A stretch of DNA of 64,000 nucleotides, from assembly GCF_026162425.1 (NCBI RefSeq), contig NZ_JAOBQJ010000002.1, positions 558,001 to 622,000 of the forward strand, given 5' to 3'. The stretch comes from Flexivirga meconopsidis (GTDB lineage Bacteria > Actinomycetota > Actinomycetes > Actinomycetales > Dermatophilaceae). The translations under genes and the position numbers were made by a program. Below are positions 9,863 to 18,716 of this stretch, in pieces (the stretch's first letter is position 1; the number at the start of each line of letters is the position of its first letter). The notes beneath the pieces were generated by a model. The model worked only from the letters and a program-made list of their open reading frames with translations. It did no database searches and had not been told where the DNA came from.

Positions 9863-10860
9863 CCCACTTCTCCCTTCAGCGCGTCCAGCGTGACCTGTGC
9901 GTTGGACTTGTCGACGATCGTCGGACCGGTGTAGATCGGCTGGCCGCCGCCGAGGGTGATGCCGCGGGTCAGCTTGAGCACCATCGCGGCGACACCTTCG
10001 TAACCCTGCGCGTACGGCTGCTGGTCGATCGCGAACGCGAGCCGCCCGCCGAGGATCGCCGACAGGACGTTCTGGTCGACGTCGAAGGTGGCGACCTCCG
10101 CCTTGCTGCCGGCCGCGCCCTTGGCCTGCACGGCGAGGGTGGCGACCTGACCCTGCAGTGCGAGCACCGCGTCGATGCTCTTGTCGGCGCGCAGCTTGGA
10201 GGTGATCGATGCCGCGGTGCCGTTGGTGTCGGTGCCGTTGACCTGCAGGTTGGTCATGCTCCCCTTGAACGCCTTCTTCGCAGCGGCGCACCGCTGCTCC
10301 AGGCCGATGTTGCCGGCCTCGTGGATGACGCAGACCGCCTTCCTCGCGCCGTCCTTGGACAGCTGCTCCCCCGCGGCCGTGCCGGCGATCGACTCCGACT
10401 GCCCGACGTGGGTGAACGCGCCGAACCCCTTCCAGTCGTCGATGCCGGAGTTGATCGTGACGACCGGGATGCCCTTGGCGACGGCCCGGCGGATCGCGGC
10501 CCGCAATGCGTCCGGGTTGGCCATCGAGACGATGATGCCGTTGGCGCCGGAGGCGACCGCGTTGTCGATCAGCGTCGACTGCTGGGCGGGCTCGGGGCTG
10601 GAGTTGTAGTCGACCTGGACGCCGTCGTCCTTGGCGGCCTGGTCCACGCCGGACCGCACGAAGTCCCAGAACTGGTCACCCGGCGCCGCGTGCGTCACCA
10701 CCGCGATCTTGACCTGGTCGGACGTGAGCAGCTTGGAGTTGGCCTTGGCGCTCTGCTGGCTCTGCGGCAAGGAACAACCGGCCAGCAGGAACAATGCGGC
10801 ACACAGCGCCGCCGCAAGGGCGAGCAGCCCGCGCCTCGCCGGGATCTGGTCGATGGTCAT
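9859..10860 (-). CDS. Sugar ABC transporter substrate-binding lipoprotein
   Basis: A 333-aa periplasmic-binding-protein-like lipoprotein. The signal peptide spans residues 11-28 with lipobox LLAGC. The mature part has the type-1 sugar-binding fold, with KIAVVTHAAPGDQFWDFV, GANGIIVSMANPDALR, GIPVVTINSG, VATFDVDQNVL and AFAIDQQPYAQGYEGV as in the ribose/fructose-binding (Peripla_BP_4) group. No strong Shine-Dalgarno precedes the ATG. It is the first gene of the operon, with a perfect CRP-type box and a 17-bp inverted repeat upstream, which suggests control by carbon status. Confidence 0.9.
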   Translation of the reverse strand: MTIDQIPARRGLLALAAALCAALFLLAGCSLPQSQQSAKANSKLLTSDQVKIAVVTHAAPGDQFWDFVRSGVDQAAKDDGVQVDYNSSPEPAQQSTLIDNAVASGANGIIVSMANPDALRAAIRRAVAKGIPVVTINSGIDDWKGFGAFTHVGQSESIAGTAAGEQLSKDGARKAVCVIHEAGNIGLEQRCAAAKKAFKGSMTNLQVNGTDTNGTAASITSKLRADKSIDAVLALQGQVATLAVQAKGAAGSKAEVATFDVDQNVLSAILGGRLAFAIDQQPYAQGYEGVAAMVLKLTRGITLGGGQPIYTGPTIVDKSNAQVTLDALKGEVG

Positions 10861-10949
10861 CGCGACGAGTATGCCGCCCAGCGGCCGCAGATCGGGCTCG
10901 GCCCGGCGAAGAGGCGACCGAACGGCACCACCACCGCGCACCCACGACC

Positions 10950-11043
10950 GCAGACATGACCGCCTAGATGACCGCAGACATGAAGATCGCAGACATGAAG
11001 ATCGCGTCGCCACCCGCTCGGGGGTCCGGGTGGCGACGCGATC
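10950..11043. repeat. Direct repeats and 17-bp inverted repeat in the sugar-operon leader
   Basis: CAGACATGA occurs at 10951, 10975 and 10990, the last two inside a 15-bp tandem duplication. Immediately next to it, GATCGCGTCGCCACCCG (11000-11016) is perfectly inverted at 11027-11043 around a 10-base loop. No T-tract follows on either side. The element lies between the CRP-like box and the binding-protein start, so a repressor site or 5'-UTR structure is plausible. The remaining 10861-11211 gap holds no gene that I can support. Confidence 0.8.
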
Positions 11044-11088
11044 ACTGGCTACATCGCTGCGCACATGATGGACGTTACAACTACTTTG

Positions 11089-11104
11089 TGTGATCTAAGT
11101 CACA
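11089..11104. promoter_or_regulatory. Perfect CRP-type operator
   Basis: TGTGATCTAAGTCACA fits TGTGA-N6-TCACA in all ten defined positions. It lies between the divergent sugar ABC operon (start 10860, minus) and thyA (start 11212, plus). Carbon-source control of the transporter is the more natural target. The 5'-UTR would be about 200 bases long. Confidence 0.75.
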
Positions 11105-11211
11105 TGGCCAAAACCCGGTAACGCGGGCAGGGCTGCGGGCGCCGCGCTGGTCGTCGCGGCAGGGCGTTGCGGCGAAGCCGGTGTCGGTGGCCGCTGCTAG
11201 CGTCATACCTC

Positions 11212-12024
11212 GTGAAGCAGTATCTCGACCTGCTCGACCGGGTCATCACCGATGGCACCCGCAAGGACGATCGCACCGGCACCGGCACGCTGTCGGTCTT
11301 CGGGCATCAGATGCGGTTCGACCTCGCCGCCGGATTCCCGGTGCTGACCACCAAGAAGCTGCACCTGAAGTCGATCTTCGGCGAGTTGCTGTGGTTCCTC
11401 AGGGGCGACACCAATGTCGGGTGGCTGCACGAGCGCGGCATCACGATCTGGGACGAGTGGGCCGACGCGGCCGGTGACCTCGGCCCTGTCTACGGACACC
11501 AGTGGCGCTCCTGGCCGGACCCGGACGGCGGCACGATCGACCAGATCGCTCGGCTGATCGACGGCCTGCGCACCAACCCCGACTCCCGTCGGCACATCGT
11601 CTCCGCGTGGAACGTCGCGGATGTCGACGACATGGCGCTGCCGCCCTGCCACGCGATGTTCCAGTTCTATGTCGGCGCGCCCGGCGAGGACGGCCGGCGG
11701 ACCCTGTCCTGCCAGCTCTACCAGCGGTCGGCCGACATCTTCCTGGGCGTGCCGTTCAACATTGCGTCATACGCGCTGCTCACCGCGATGGTCGCGCAGG
11801 TGACCGACCTGGTGCCCGGCGAGTTCGTGCACACCATCGGCGACGCGCACCTCTACACCAACCACCTCGACCAGGCACGACTGCAACTCACCCGCGAGCC
11901 CGGACCGTTGCCGACCCTCCGCCTCAACCCGGACATCAGGGAGATCGACGCCTTCGACCTGCCTGACATCGCGCTCGAGGGGTATGTCGCGGCGCCTTCG
12001 ATCAAGGCCCCGATCGCCGTATGA
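11212..12024 (+). CDS. thyA: Thymidylate synthase
   Basis: The 270-aa enzyme methylates dUMP to dTMP using methylene-tetrahydrofolate. Catalytic Cys is in [13 protein letters not shown]; other signatures are [44 protein letters not shown] and HLYTNH. The GTG start gives the normal N-terminus [11 protein letters not shown]; a longer upstream frame adds non-homologous residues. It ends in GTATGAG, with its TGA inside. The dihydrofolate produced is recycled by the next gene, 25 bases downstream. Confidence 0.96.
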   Translation: MKQYLDLLDRVITDGTRKDDRTGTGTLSVFGHQMRFDLAAGFPVLTTKKLHLKSIFGELLWFLRGDTNVGWLHERGITIWDEWADAAGDLGPVYGHQWRSWPDPDGGTIDQIARLIDGLRTNPDSRRHIVSAWNVADVDDMALPPCHAMFQFYVGAPGEDGRRTLSCQLYQRSADIFLGVPFNIASYALLTAMVAQVTDLVPGEFVHTIGDAHLYTNHLDQARLQLTREPGPLPTLRLNPDIREIDAFDLPDIALEGYVAAPSIKAPIAV

Positions 12025-12049
12025 GCGCCCCGCAAATTTTCTCCCCCGC

Positions 12050-13066
12050 ATGACGATCAGCTTCATCGCCGCCGTGGCCCGCAACGGCGTGGTCGGCCGC
12101 GACGGCGCGATGCCCTGGCAGGTGCCCGGCGAGCAGAAGGGTTTCAAGGCCGCCACGATGGGGCACCCGATGGTGATGGGGCGCCGCACGTTCGAGTCTC
12201 ACGGGCTGCTGCCCGGTCGGCGACACATCGTGCTCACCCACGACCGGTCCTGGGCGCCCGAAGGTGTCGAGGTTGCGCACTCGGTCGACGAGGCGCTCTT
12301 CCTGGCCGGTGACGGCGATATCTTCGTGACCGGCGGAGCGCAGGTGTGGGCCGAGTTCGCCCAGCTCGTGGACCGGATGATCCTGTCCGAGATCCCGCTG
12401 GAGCCAGAGGGAGACACGTTTTTCCCCGGCTGGCCGTTCACCGACTCGCCCACCTGGCGCGAGGTCTCCCGCGAGCCGCACGACGGCTGGACGGTCGTCA
12501 CCTACGAACGCCGCAAACCGCGCACCCAGGTGGAGATCGGCCCGCGCATCGCCGCCGGAGCGGCCGGCAACACCGGCAACGCCGCCGCGACCGACCACGC
12601 CGACAACACCGAAACGAGTGATGCCGCTGCGCCGCCCGCGGCCCGGGTCAAGGTAGGTGCGAGTTGTGCAGTTCGCGATGGGGACAGACTCCTACTCACC
12701 CGCCGCGAGGACAACGGCCTCTGGTGCCTGCCCGGCGGCGGCGTCGAGCCGGGCGAGACCTGGTCCGAGGCGGCGGTCCGGGAGGTGCGCGAGGAAACCG
12801 GGCTGGTCGTGCAGGCGGACGAGATCCTGGCGGCATACAGCGATCCCGACATCGTCGTGGTCTACCCCGACGGTCGCCGCAACGCGATCTTCGGGGTGTG
12901 TTTCCGCGCGCACGTGGTCGAGGGCTCGGCCGGGCTGTCCGACGAGGTCACCCAGGTCGCTTGGCTGACCGAGTCCGAGGCGGCGCGCCTGCCGATCATC
13001 CCGGCGCATCGCCCGCTGGTGCGGGCCGCGTTCGAGTTGCCCGCAGGTACCGCCTACTTCGACTGA
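12050..13066 (+). CDS. dfrA: Dihydrofolate reductase-NUDIX fusion
   Basis: One 338-aa frame carries two domains. Residues 1-155 are dihydrofolate reductase: GRDGAMPWQVPGEQKGFK with catalytic Glu28, GHPMVMGRRTFES, and FVTGGAQVW. A 40-residue Ala/Asn/Thr-rich linker follows. Residues 200-335 are a NUDIX hydrolase with the box GGGVEPGETWSEAAVREVRE then ETG, intact in all key residues. Third positions stay G/C-rich throughout, so this is not a frameshift artefact. DHFR regenerates tetrahydrofolate after ThyA. The NUDIX half could act on a pterin or on a damaged nucleotide, but its substrate is unknown. No clear Shine-Dalgarno; coupling to thyA is likely. Confidence 0.92.
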   Translation: MTISFIAAVARNGVVGRDGAMPWQVPGEQKGFKAATMGHPMVMGRRTFESHGLLPGRRHIVLTHDRSWAPEGVEVAHSVDEALFLAGDGDIFVTGGAQVWAEFAQLVDRMILSEIPLEPEGDTFFPGWPFTDSPTWREVSREPHDGWTVVTYERRKPRTQVEIGPRIAAGAAGNTGNAAATDHADNTETSDAAAPPAARVKVGASCAVRDGDRLLLTRREDNGLWCLPGGGVEPGETWSEAAVREVREETGLVVQADEILAAYSDPDIVVVYPDGRRNAIFGVCFRAHVVEGSAGLSDEVTQVAWLTESEAARLPIIPAHRPLVRAAFELPAGTAYFD

Positions 13067-13113
13067 CCTCGCGCGCCATACGGGTTGTCGGTGGTCGGTG
13101 TTTGACTTCTGTC

Positions 13114-14676
13114 ATGACCCGACGAGGAGTTGCCGGACGGCCGGCACAGCAGCCGGAGAGCGACGCGAAAAGCGTTGCTGCCGCTGCTAACTCGCCGTAT
13201 GACGAGAGTCCGGCCGAGCTACTGGCCCCAGGTGACGACACCGCGGCGCCGGGCGATCCGTTGCAGGTCGCCCGCGACGAACTCTCGAGCATCTGTGCGC
13301 AGATCAACGACGGTCATCGTCAGTTGATCGGCCTGATGCGCCGGGTGCTGGCCGATGAGCTGTGGGCCGGTGCCGGGCTCAAGTCGCCGGAGCACTGGCT
13401 GACCGCGTTCGCGGGTCTGTCCTGGTCGGCCGCGCATGACATCGTCCGGATCGCCGGCCGCGCCGACGACCTACCGGCGATGACCACCCTGATCGACCAG
13501 GGCAGGCTGACCCTCGGCCAGGCCGCCGTGGTCGCCAAGTACACGCCGGTCGACCACGACGACGATGTCGCCGAATTCGCCTCTTACGCAACGGTGACCC
13601 AGCTACGCCGCACACTGACACGCTACGAGTTCAACGTGGAGAAGACGCCGGCGACCGCTCAACTGGTCACCACGCACCCCACCGCCGCCGAGCCAGGTGA
13701 CGACCGGTCGGCCCACCTGCCCGGCGAGATCGTCAACGACCCGGCCAAGGTCGACGAGGTTTTCGCCGCGATCGACGCCGCCACCGACCGCGCACCCGAT
13801 GTCTTCGATCCTGCTACGGCACCGCCCGAGCTCGACATGCGTTATGCCGCAGGCAGATTCCACCTGACCTACAACGCACCGGCAGATATCGGTGCGTTGG
13901 TTGAACAAGCCGTTCTGGAGGCCAAGGACACCCTCTTCCGGCTGCGCAACCCGAAGCCGGACGCCGCTCCCCAGCCGAACCGGCCACGCAAGAGAGTCAC
14001 CCTCGGCGAGGCGATGGAGTTGCTCGCACAGCGCTCACTGGACACCGGTGCGCCGCCCGGCAGTTCGCGTGACCGCCGCTACCGCATCTACCTGCACCTG
14101 GACACCGACGGCAGTGCCTGGCTAAACAAAGGTGCCGCGCTCCCGCCCGTGCTTCGCGACCGTATGACGTGCGACGGCGCCATACAGCCGATCTGGGAGA
14201 AGGAAGGCAGGCCGATCAGCGTCGGGCGCACCCAGCGCATCGTGCCCGACCGCACCCGCCGCATCATCGAGGACCGCGACCGAGGCTGTCGCTACCCGGG
14301 ATGCCTCGCCCTGCACCATCTGGAGTGCCACCACCTCGACCACTGGATCGACGGCGGGCCGACGGACGAAGACCGGCTATTGATGCTCTGCCGCTATCAC
14401 CATCACGAACATCACCGCGGCGCATTCACCATGGTCGGCGACCCCAGCCGACGCGACGGCGTGATCTTCACCGCCCGCAACGGCACCATCGTCGGACCCA
14501 CCCGACCGATGTATGACGAAACTCGTTCGCCGGCAAGTGGATTCGGTGAGTATGCCGGGCCGACCAACGACACGCTCCATCTCGCGATGGTGCGCTTCGA
14601 CGCCAACCGTCGAGCGCACATCCGGCCCGCCGAACATTCGGACGACGACCCGGACCCTCCCGCAGCATCGTGCTGA
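13114..14676 (+). CDS. DUF222 / HNH endonuclease (13E12 repeat family)
   Basis: A 520-aa protein with an N-terminal DUF222 region (about 50-350) and a C-terminal HNH nuclease domain: CRYPGCLALHHLECHHLDHW, then GGPTDEDRLLMLCRYHHHEHH, with cysteines for a structural zinc. This is the multicopy actinobacterial 13E12/REP family. Members are common and often solitary, and their biological role is unsettled. The ATG at 13114 is the first reasonable start; a TTGACT just upstream may belong to the promoter. It converges on the GH13 gene. Confidence 0.85.
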   Translation: MTRRGVAGRPAQQPESDAKSVAAAANSPYDESPAELLAPGDDTAAPGDPLQVARDELSSICAQINDGHRQLIGLMRRVLADELWAGAGLKSPEHWLTAFAGLSWSAAHDIVRIAGRADDLPAMTTLIDQGRLTLGQAAVVAKYTPVDHDDDVAEFASYATVTQLRRTLTRYEFNVEKTPATAQLVTTHPTAAEPGDDRSAHLPGEIVNDPAKVDEVFAAIDAATDRAPDVFDPATAPPELDMRYAAGRFHLTYNAPADIGALVEQAVLEAKDTLFRLRNPKPDAAPQPNRPRKRVTLGEAMELLAQRSLDTGAPPGSSRDRRYRIYLHLDTDGSAWLNKGAALPPVLRDRMTCDGAIQPIWEKEGRPISVGRTQRIVPDRTRRIIEDRDRGCRYPGCLALHHLECHHLDHWIDGGPTDEDRLLMLCRYHHHEHHRGAFTMVGDPSRRDGVIFTARNGTIVGPTRPMYDETRSPASGFGEYAGPTNDTLHLAMVRFDANRRAHIRPAEHSDDDPDPPAASC

Positions 14677-14804
14677 CCCTGGACCGGCGACCGATTCACA
14701 CCCGGGCGCCATCGCGGGCAGTGGCCCAGTCTCGAGTCCGCAACCCGGCCACCCGTGAACGAGCGCCCGCGGCGCTTGAGCCCGCGCTCCCCCGACGTGA
14801 CCGG

Positions 14805-16406
14805 TTAGCGGCCACCCACCTCGAATACACCCCAGCCGTAGCCCGGCATGCGGACGACCGCGTTCGGCGCGCCGTCAGCAGGGATCAACTCGGCGGAGCC
14901 GGCGATCCTCCGCAATCGGCCGCCGGCCACACCCTGATCGCTGGACCCGCCCTCCTCGCGGGGTCCAACCTCGCCGTCCCTGTCACCGCCCACGTTGCCG
15001 GCACCGGCCGGCCCGCCTGCGCCCACGCGGGTTAACGGCACGTCGACTGGCTCCTCGCCTGCGTTGAGCGCGACGAGCAGGCGGCGCTCCACGTCGCCCG
15101 GACCGTTCTGGTTGCCTGGACCGTCCTGCTCGCCCAGATCGCCATGGTCGCCCGGACCGTCCTGGCCACCCAGATCGCCCGGAACGCCCGGAACGCCCGG
15201 ATCCTCGTGCGCGGCAACGACATACACGAACTGCTCGTTTGTTAGATGCACCGTCTCCACGCGCGCGCGGTGCACCCATGAGTGGCGCCTGCGCAGCCCG
15301 ATCAGCTCCTGCATGAGCCGGTAGACGGGCCAGCCCAGTGGCGACAGGTCCGCCGGCGTCGCTGGGAACGCCGGGCGAATCTCGTCATCACCTCCGGCAC
15401 GTTCTTCCTTGACTCCGCGGAACCCTTGCTCGTCGCCGTAGTAGACCGCCGGCGTGCCGGGCAGCGTAAGCAGGAGCACGAGTGCAAGCGGGAGCAGACG
15501 TTCGTCGACCAGTTGGGAGGCGATCCGGGTGACGTCGTGGTTGCCGAGGAACGTCCACGGGACCATCGTCGCGAGCATCTCGTCATTGCGCCGAAGTCCC
15601 CATTCAAGCTCGAAGAAATTGCGATCGTTGAGCGCGCTCCAGGTCGCCTTCCACAGTTCGTACTGCGTGCACGCATCCATCCCGCTCGCCCGCACAAGCT
15701 CGGCATAGTCGCCGTGCAGAATCTCACCGACGACATACACCTGCGGGTGTCGCTCACGGATCGCCGGCAGCACGCTCCGCCAGAAGGCGGGCGGCACCGC
15801 GTATGCCGCATCCAGTCGCCACGCGTCGGCTCCCCGACTCAACCAATGGTCCATCACGCGCGTGACGAGCTGGGCAACCTCAGGTCGACCATGGTCCAAC
15901 TCGACCAACGATTCGTGACCTTCGAACACCGAATCCGACTGCAATTCCTCGCGATCCGGGTATGAGCGGCCGACGTGGTTGAAGACGCCATCCAGCATGA
16001 GCCGGACTCCGCGCTCTCGGCAGCCGGCAACCAGGGCGTCGAAATCGTCGTCCGTGCCGAGGCGTTCGTCGATGCGAAAGTAATCGACCGTGTCGTAGCC
16101 GTGGGTCTCGCCGGCGAAGATCGGGCCGAGCGCGAGTCCGTTGAGACCGAGCTCGGTCAGGTAGTCCAGCCATGGGATGAGGTCACGCAGGGTGTGATCG
16201 CGCGGCATGGCGTCGCGCGGCGACTCGTCGCGCGGCACGTCGTCGCGCGGAAGGTCCTCCTGACCGGAGTCGCCGCGCAACCGTGCTCCAACCCCCGCCG
16301 CTCCCCCGCCGGGCCGGCGGTCGACCCCGGTGGTGTCGGCACCCAGGAATCCCAACGGGTAGACGTGCCACCAGAGGCTGTGTTGGACCCAGCTCGGTTC
16401 TCCCAT
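14805..16406 (-). CDS. GH13 alpha-amylase-family enzyme with low-complexity inserts
   Basis: The 533-aa protein has all four GH13 regions: DGVFNHVG, DAWRLDAAYAV with the nucleophile Asp, VVGEILHGDY with the acid/base Glu, and FLGNHDVTRI. It has no signal peptide, so it acts in the cytoplasm, probably on maltodextrin, trehalose or glycogen. Two segments are unusual: residues 27-76 contain four PRD-type repeats from a 15-bp DNA repeat, and residues 402-438 are collagen-like Gly-Pro-Xaa (GVPGVPGDLGGQDGPGDHGD). A third Gly-rich stretch spans 459-486. The ATG at 16406 starts the family N-terminus (WVQHSLWWHVYPLGFLG). Confidence 0.88.
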   Translation of the reverse strand: MGEPSWVQHSLWWHVYPLGFLGADTTGVDRRPGGGAAGVGARLRGDSGQEDLPRDDVPRDESPRDAMPRDHTLRDLIPWLDYLTELGLNGLALGPIFAGETHGYDTVDYFRIDERLGTDDDFDALVAGCRERGVRLMLDGVFNHVGRSYPDREELQSDSVFEGHESLVELDHGRPEVAQLVTRVMDHWLSRGADAWRLDAAYAVPPAFWRSVLPAIRERHPQVYVVGEILHGDYAELVRASGMDACTQYELWKATWSALNDRNFFELEWGLRRNDEMLATMVPWTFLGNHDVTRIASQLVDERLLPLALVLLLTLPGTPAVYYGDEQGFRGVKEERAGGDDEIRPAFPATPADLSPLGWPVYRLMQELIGLRRRHSWVHRARVETVHLTNEQFVYVVAAHEDPGVPGVPGDLGGQDGPGDHGDLGEQDGPGNQNGPGDVERRLLVALNAGEEPVDVPLTRVGAGGPAGAGNVGGDRDGEVGPREEGGSSDQGVAGGRLRRIAGSAELIPADGAPNAVVRMPGYGWGVFEVGGR

Positions 16407-16509
16407 GGCGCCCAACGGTAGAGGCTGCGAGCCGGGCAGTGCGCGGGCGACCCGGTGCCGAAAGTTGGTGTGCGTCAGCGGCCAGTCGGCGGCACGCCAG
16501 CGGCCTGCG

Positions 16510-17313
16510 TCATACCGGGCCGTCCACGTGAAACACCTCGTGATGCACGTGATGCGGCTCAACCGCGTTGTGTGCCAGCAATTTTCGGGCGTTCTCGACC
16601 ATCTCGAACGGCCCGCACAAATACCACTCGTCGACCGCGTCCGGCGGTGCGACCGTGCCGAGCAACTGCTCCAACCGGGCGGCGCCGAGGCGCCCGGCAG
16701 GCGAACCATCCGGTTGTGGCACGCGCGAATACACGTTCACCAGGGTGAACCGGTCCGGATAACGGTCGGCGAGGAGCTCGAGCTCGGCGAGGAACATCGC
16801 GCTATCCGGGTCGCGGTTGCCGAAGATCAGCGTCGCGTGCGACTCCGGCTCGTCCTCGAGCACGGTGGTCAGCAGCGACAGGACCGGCGTAATCCCCGAA
16901 CCTGCAGCGATCGCAACATGATGGCGCGGCCGGGTCGGGTCCGTCGGCACGGTGAAGTCCCCGAGCGCGGGCAGCACGTCGATCACGTCACCCGCGCGCA
17001 CCTCCTCGTTGAGCCAGGTCGACATCAGCCCGCCGTCCACGACAGCCGACCCGATGCGCAACTCCCCCCGCCGCGCCGCCTCGTCGCGAGACAAGCAGAT
17101 CGAGTAGGACCGACGCACCTCCTCGCCAGCACGTTGGGTGCGCAGGGTGAGGTGCTGCCCGGGCCGGAACGCGAAGGTCTCGCGCAACTCCTCGGGTATG
17201 GCGAAACTGATCGCCACCGCGCGATCGGTCAACCGTTCCACCCGCGAGACCGTCAGCGGGTGGAAGCGTGGACGGGCGCGCCGCGGCCGCGTCTGCAACA
17301 TGCTCACGCCCAT
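16510..17313 (-). CDS. PaaE-like FAD/NAD(P) reductase lacking the 2Fe-2S domain
   Basis: This 267-aa flavin reductase has an FAD-binding RRSYSICLS segment, the nucleotide-binding AAGSGITPVLSLL and LIFGNRD, and EWYLCGPFEMVE near the C-terminus. It matches the reductase half of phenylacetyl-CoA epoxidase subunit E and related ferredoxin-NADP reductases. Such proteins usually continue about 90 residues into a plant-type ferredoxin domain after HHEVFHV. Here a TGA within a GTATGAC heptamer stops translation at that boundary. The DNA beyond shows no cysteine-rich ferredoxin frame. It may be a deliberate two-domain reductase or a truncated one. Start 17313 or 17301. Confidence 0.82.
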   Translation of the reverse strand: MGVSMLQTRPRRARPRFHPLTVSRVERLTDRAVAISFAIPEELRETFAFRPGQHLTLRTQRAGEEVRRSYSICLSRDEAARRGELRIGSAVVDGGLMSTWLNEEVRAGDVIDVLPALGDFTVPTDPTRPRHHVAIAAGSGITPVLSLLTTVLEDEPESHATLIFGNRDPDSAMFLAELELLADRYPDRFTLVNVYSRVPQPDGSPAGRLGAARLEQLLGTVAPPDAVDEWYLCGPFEMVENARKLLAHNAVEPHHVHHEVFHVDGPV

Positions 17314-17371
17314 CAAAGTCTCACAGCGCCCCACGGCATTCCCGCGCGATACCGGCTGGAACACTGGCGGA

Positions 17372-18007
17372 ATGAGTGATGCCAGCGTCCGGACCGCACG
17401 CCTGCACGACGTTCGGCAGGTCGGGGAGATCCAGGCGGCCGTATGGCGGGAGGCCTACTCCGCGTTGGTCGACCCTGAGGTGTTGGAGACCTTCCTGCCG
17501 GCCGCTTTCGAGGAGGCGTGGCGCACCTCGCTGGCTGACGCTCCCTCGCCCCGCCACCGGTTGCTCGTCGCGACCGAGGGCGGCGACATCGACGGCAACG
17601 GCGAAACGATCGTGGGGTTCGCCGCGATCGGGCCGAGTGCGGACCCGGATGCCGGGCGGGCCGCCGGACCCGACGAGACCGGCGAAGGTGAGATTCTCGC
17701 GCTGGCGGTGGACCCGGCACATCGCGGCAGCGGTCACGGGTCCCGCCTGCTGAATGCCGCGGTCGACACCCTGCGCGCGGGAGACTTCACGGGGGTCAGC
17801 GCCTGGCTGCTCTCCGACGACGAGGCGACTCGTGCGTTTGCCGAGACCGCCGGGCTACGACCCGACGGCGCCTATCGGGATCGGGTCGTCTCCGCCGACG
17901 GTCGCACCGCGCGCGAAGTGCGGCTGACCGCCGGCCTGGCCGACACCGCGTCACCCGAGCAGACCGCGTCACCCGAGCAGGCCACGTCACCCGAGCAGCA
18001 CACATGA
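17372..18007 (+). CDS. GNAT-family N-acetyltransferase
   Basis: The 211-aa protein shows the acetyl-CoA-binding segment ILALAVDPAHRGSGHGSRLL (motif A, Q/RxxGxG/A type) and an N-terminal beta strand VRTARLHDVRQVGEIQ. The C-terminus ends in a 15-bp tandem repeat translated as TASPEQ, TASPEQ, ATSPEQ, which looks like recent slippage. The substrate is unknown. It is the first gene of a tightly packed plus-strand unit (azlC starts 10 bases on) and shares a 58-bp divergent promoter region with the reductase gene. Confidence 0.82.
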   Translation: MSDASVRTARLHDVRQVGEIQAAVWREAYSALVDPEVLETFLPAAFEEAWRTSLADAPSPRHRLLVATEGGDIDGNGETIVGFAAIGPSADPDAGRAAGPDETGEGEILALAVDPAHRGSGHGSRLLNAAVDTLRAGDFTGVSAWLLSDDEATRAFAETAGLRPDGAYRDRVVSADGRTAREVRLTAGLADTASPEQTASPEQATSPEQHT

Positions 18008-18017
18008 GCGAGGCGGC

Positions 18018-18716
18018 GTGAACAGCGCCGTCGCGCCGACCGCGAAAAGTGTTGCCCGCAAAGGGTTTTGGGTTGGGGTCGCGACTGGCGCATATGGCAT
18101 CAGCTACGGCGCGCTGGCGGTCACCGCGGGACTGGACGTCTGGCAGGCGGTTACCTTGTCACTGCTGCTGTTCAGCGGCGGATCGCAGTTTGCGCTGATC
18201 GGGGTGATCGGCGCGGGCGGCTCCGGCGCGAGCGCGATCGGCACCTCGGCGTTGCTCGGCCTGCGCAACGGCTTCTACGGCTTGCAGGTGAGCCGCCTGC
18301 TGCAGGAGACCGGCTGGCGCAAGGTGGTGGCCGCGCAGCTGACCATCGACGAGTCGACGGCGGTGTCGGTCACCCAGCCCAACCGCGAGCTCGCCCGCAC
18401 CGGCTTCTGGTGGACCGGGTTGTCGGTCTACGTGCTGTGGGGCGCGATGTCCGCGGTCGGCGCGCTGCTCGGCAACGCGATCGGCGACCCGAAGACGTTC
18501 GGCCTAGACGCCGCCGCCCCGGCCGCGTTCTGCGCGCTGGTCTGGCCGCGGCTGAGCACGACGCGCGCCCGCGTCGTCGCGATCGCCGCCGGAGTCATCG
18601 CACTGCTCGTCGCACCACACGCGGCCTCCGGCATACCAGTGCTGGTCGCGGCACTCGCCGCCGTCGTCGCCGGGCTGCTGCCGGACCGCACGATCACCGG
18701 CGCCGAGGACATCTGA
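18018..18716 (+). CDS. azlC: AzlC-family branched-chain amino-acid exporter, large subunit
   Basis: A 232-aa membrane protein with about 5-6 hydrophobic segments. The AzlC landmarks are FWVGVATGAYGISYGALAV, LLLFSGGSQFALIGV and GLRNGFYG. AzlC and AzlD together export branched-chain or related amino acids. The start is GTG with AGGCGG just upstream. Its TGA overlaps the azlD ATG by one base, so both are made together. Confidence 0.88.
   Translation: MNSAVAPTAKSVARKGFWVGVATGAYGISYGALAVTAGLDVWQAVTLSLLLFSGGSQFALIGVIGAGGSGASAIGTSALLGLRNGFYGLQVSRLLQETGWRKVVAAQLTIDESTAVSVTQPNRELARTGFWWTGLSVYVLWGAMSAVGALLGNAIGDPKTFGLDAAAPAAFCALVWPRLSTTRARVVAIAAGVIALLVAPHAASGIPVLVAALAAVVAGLLPDRTITGAEDI

Noticed and set aside
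10861-11211. Small gene in the thyA/ABC divergent gap
   Set aside because: Short frames exist but lack start signals and codon bias; the space is better explained by the operator, inverted repeat and promoters.
13114-14676. HNH gene as a homing endonuclease or mobile element
   Set aside because: The DUF222/13E12 family is a routine multicopy actinobacterial gene. No inverted repeats, target duplication or intron/intein borders are visible.
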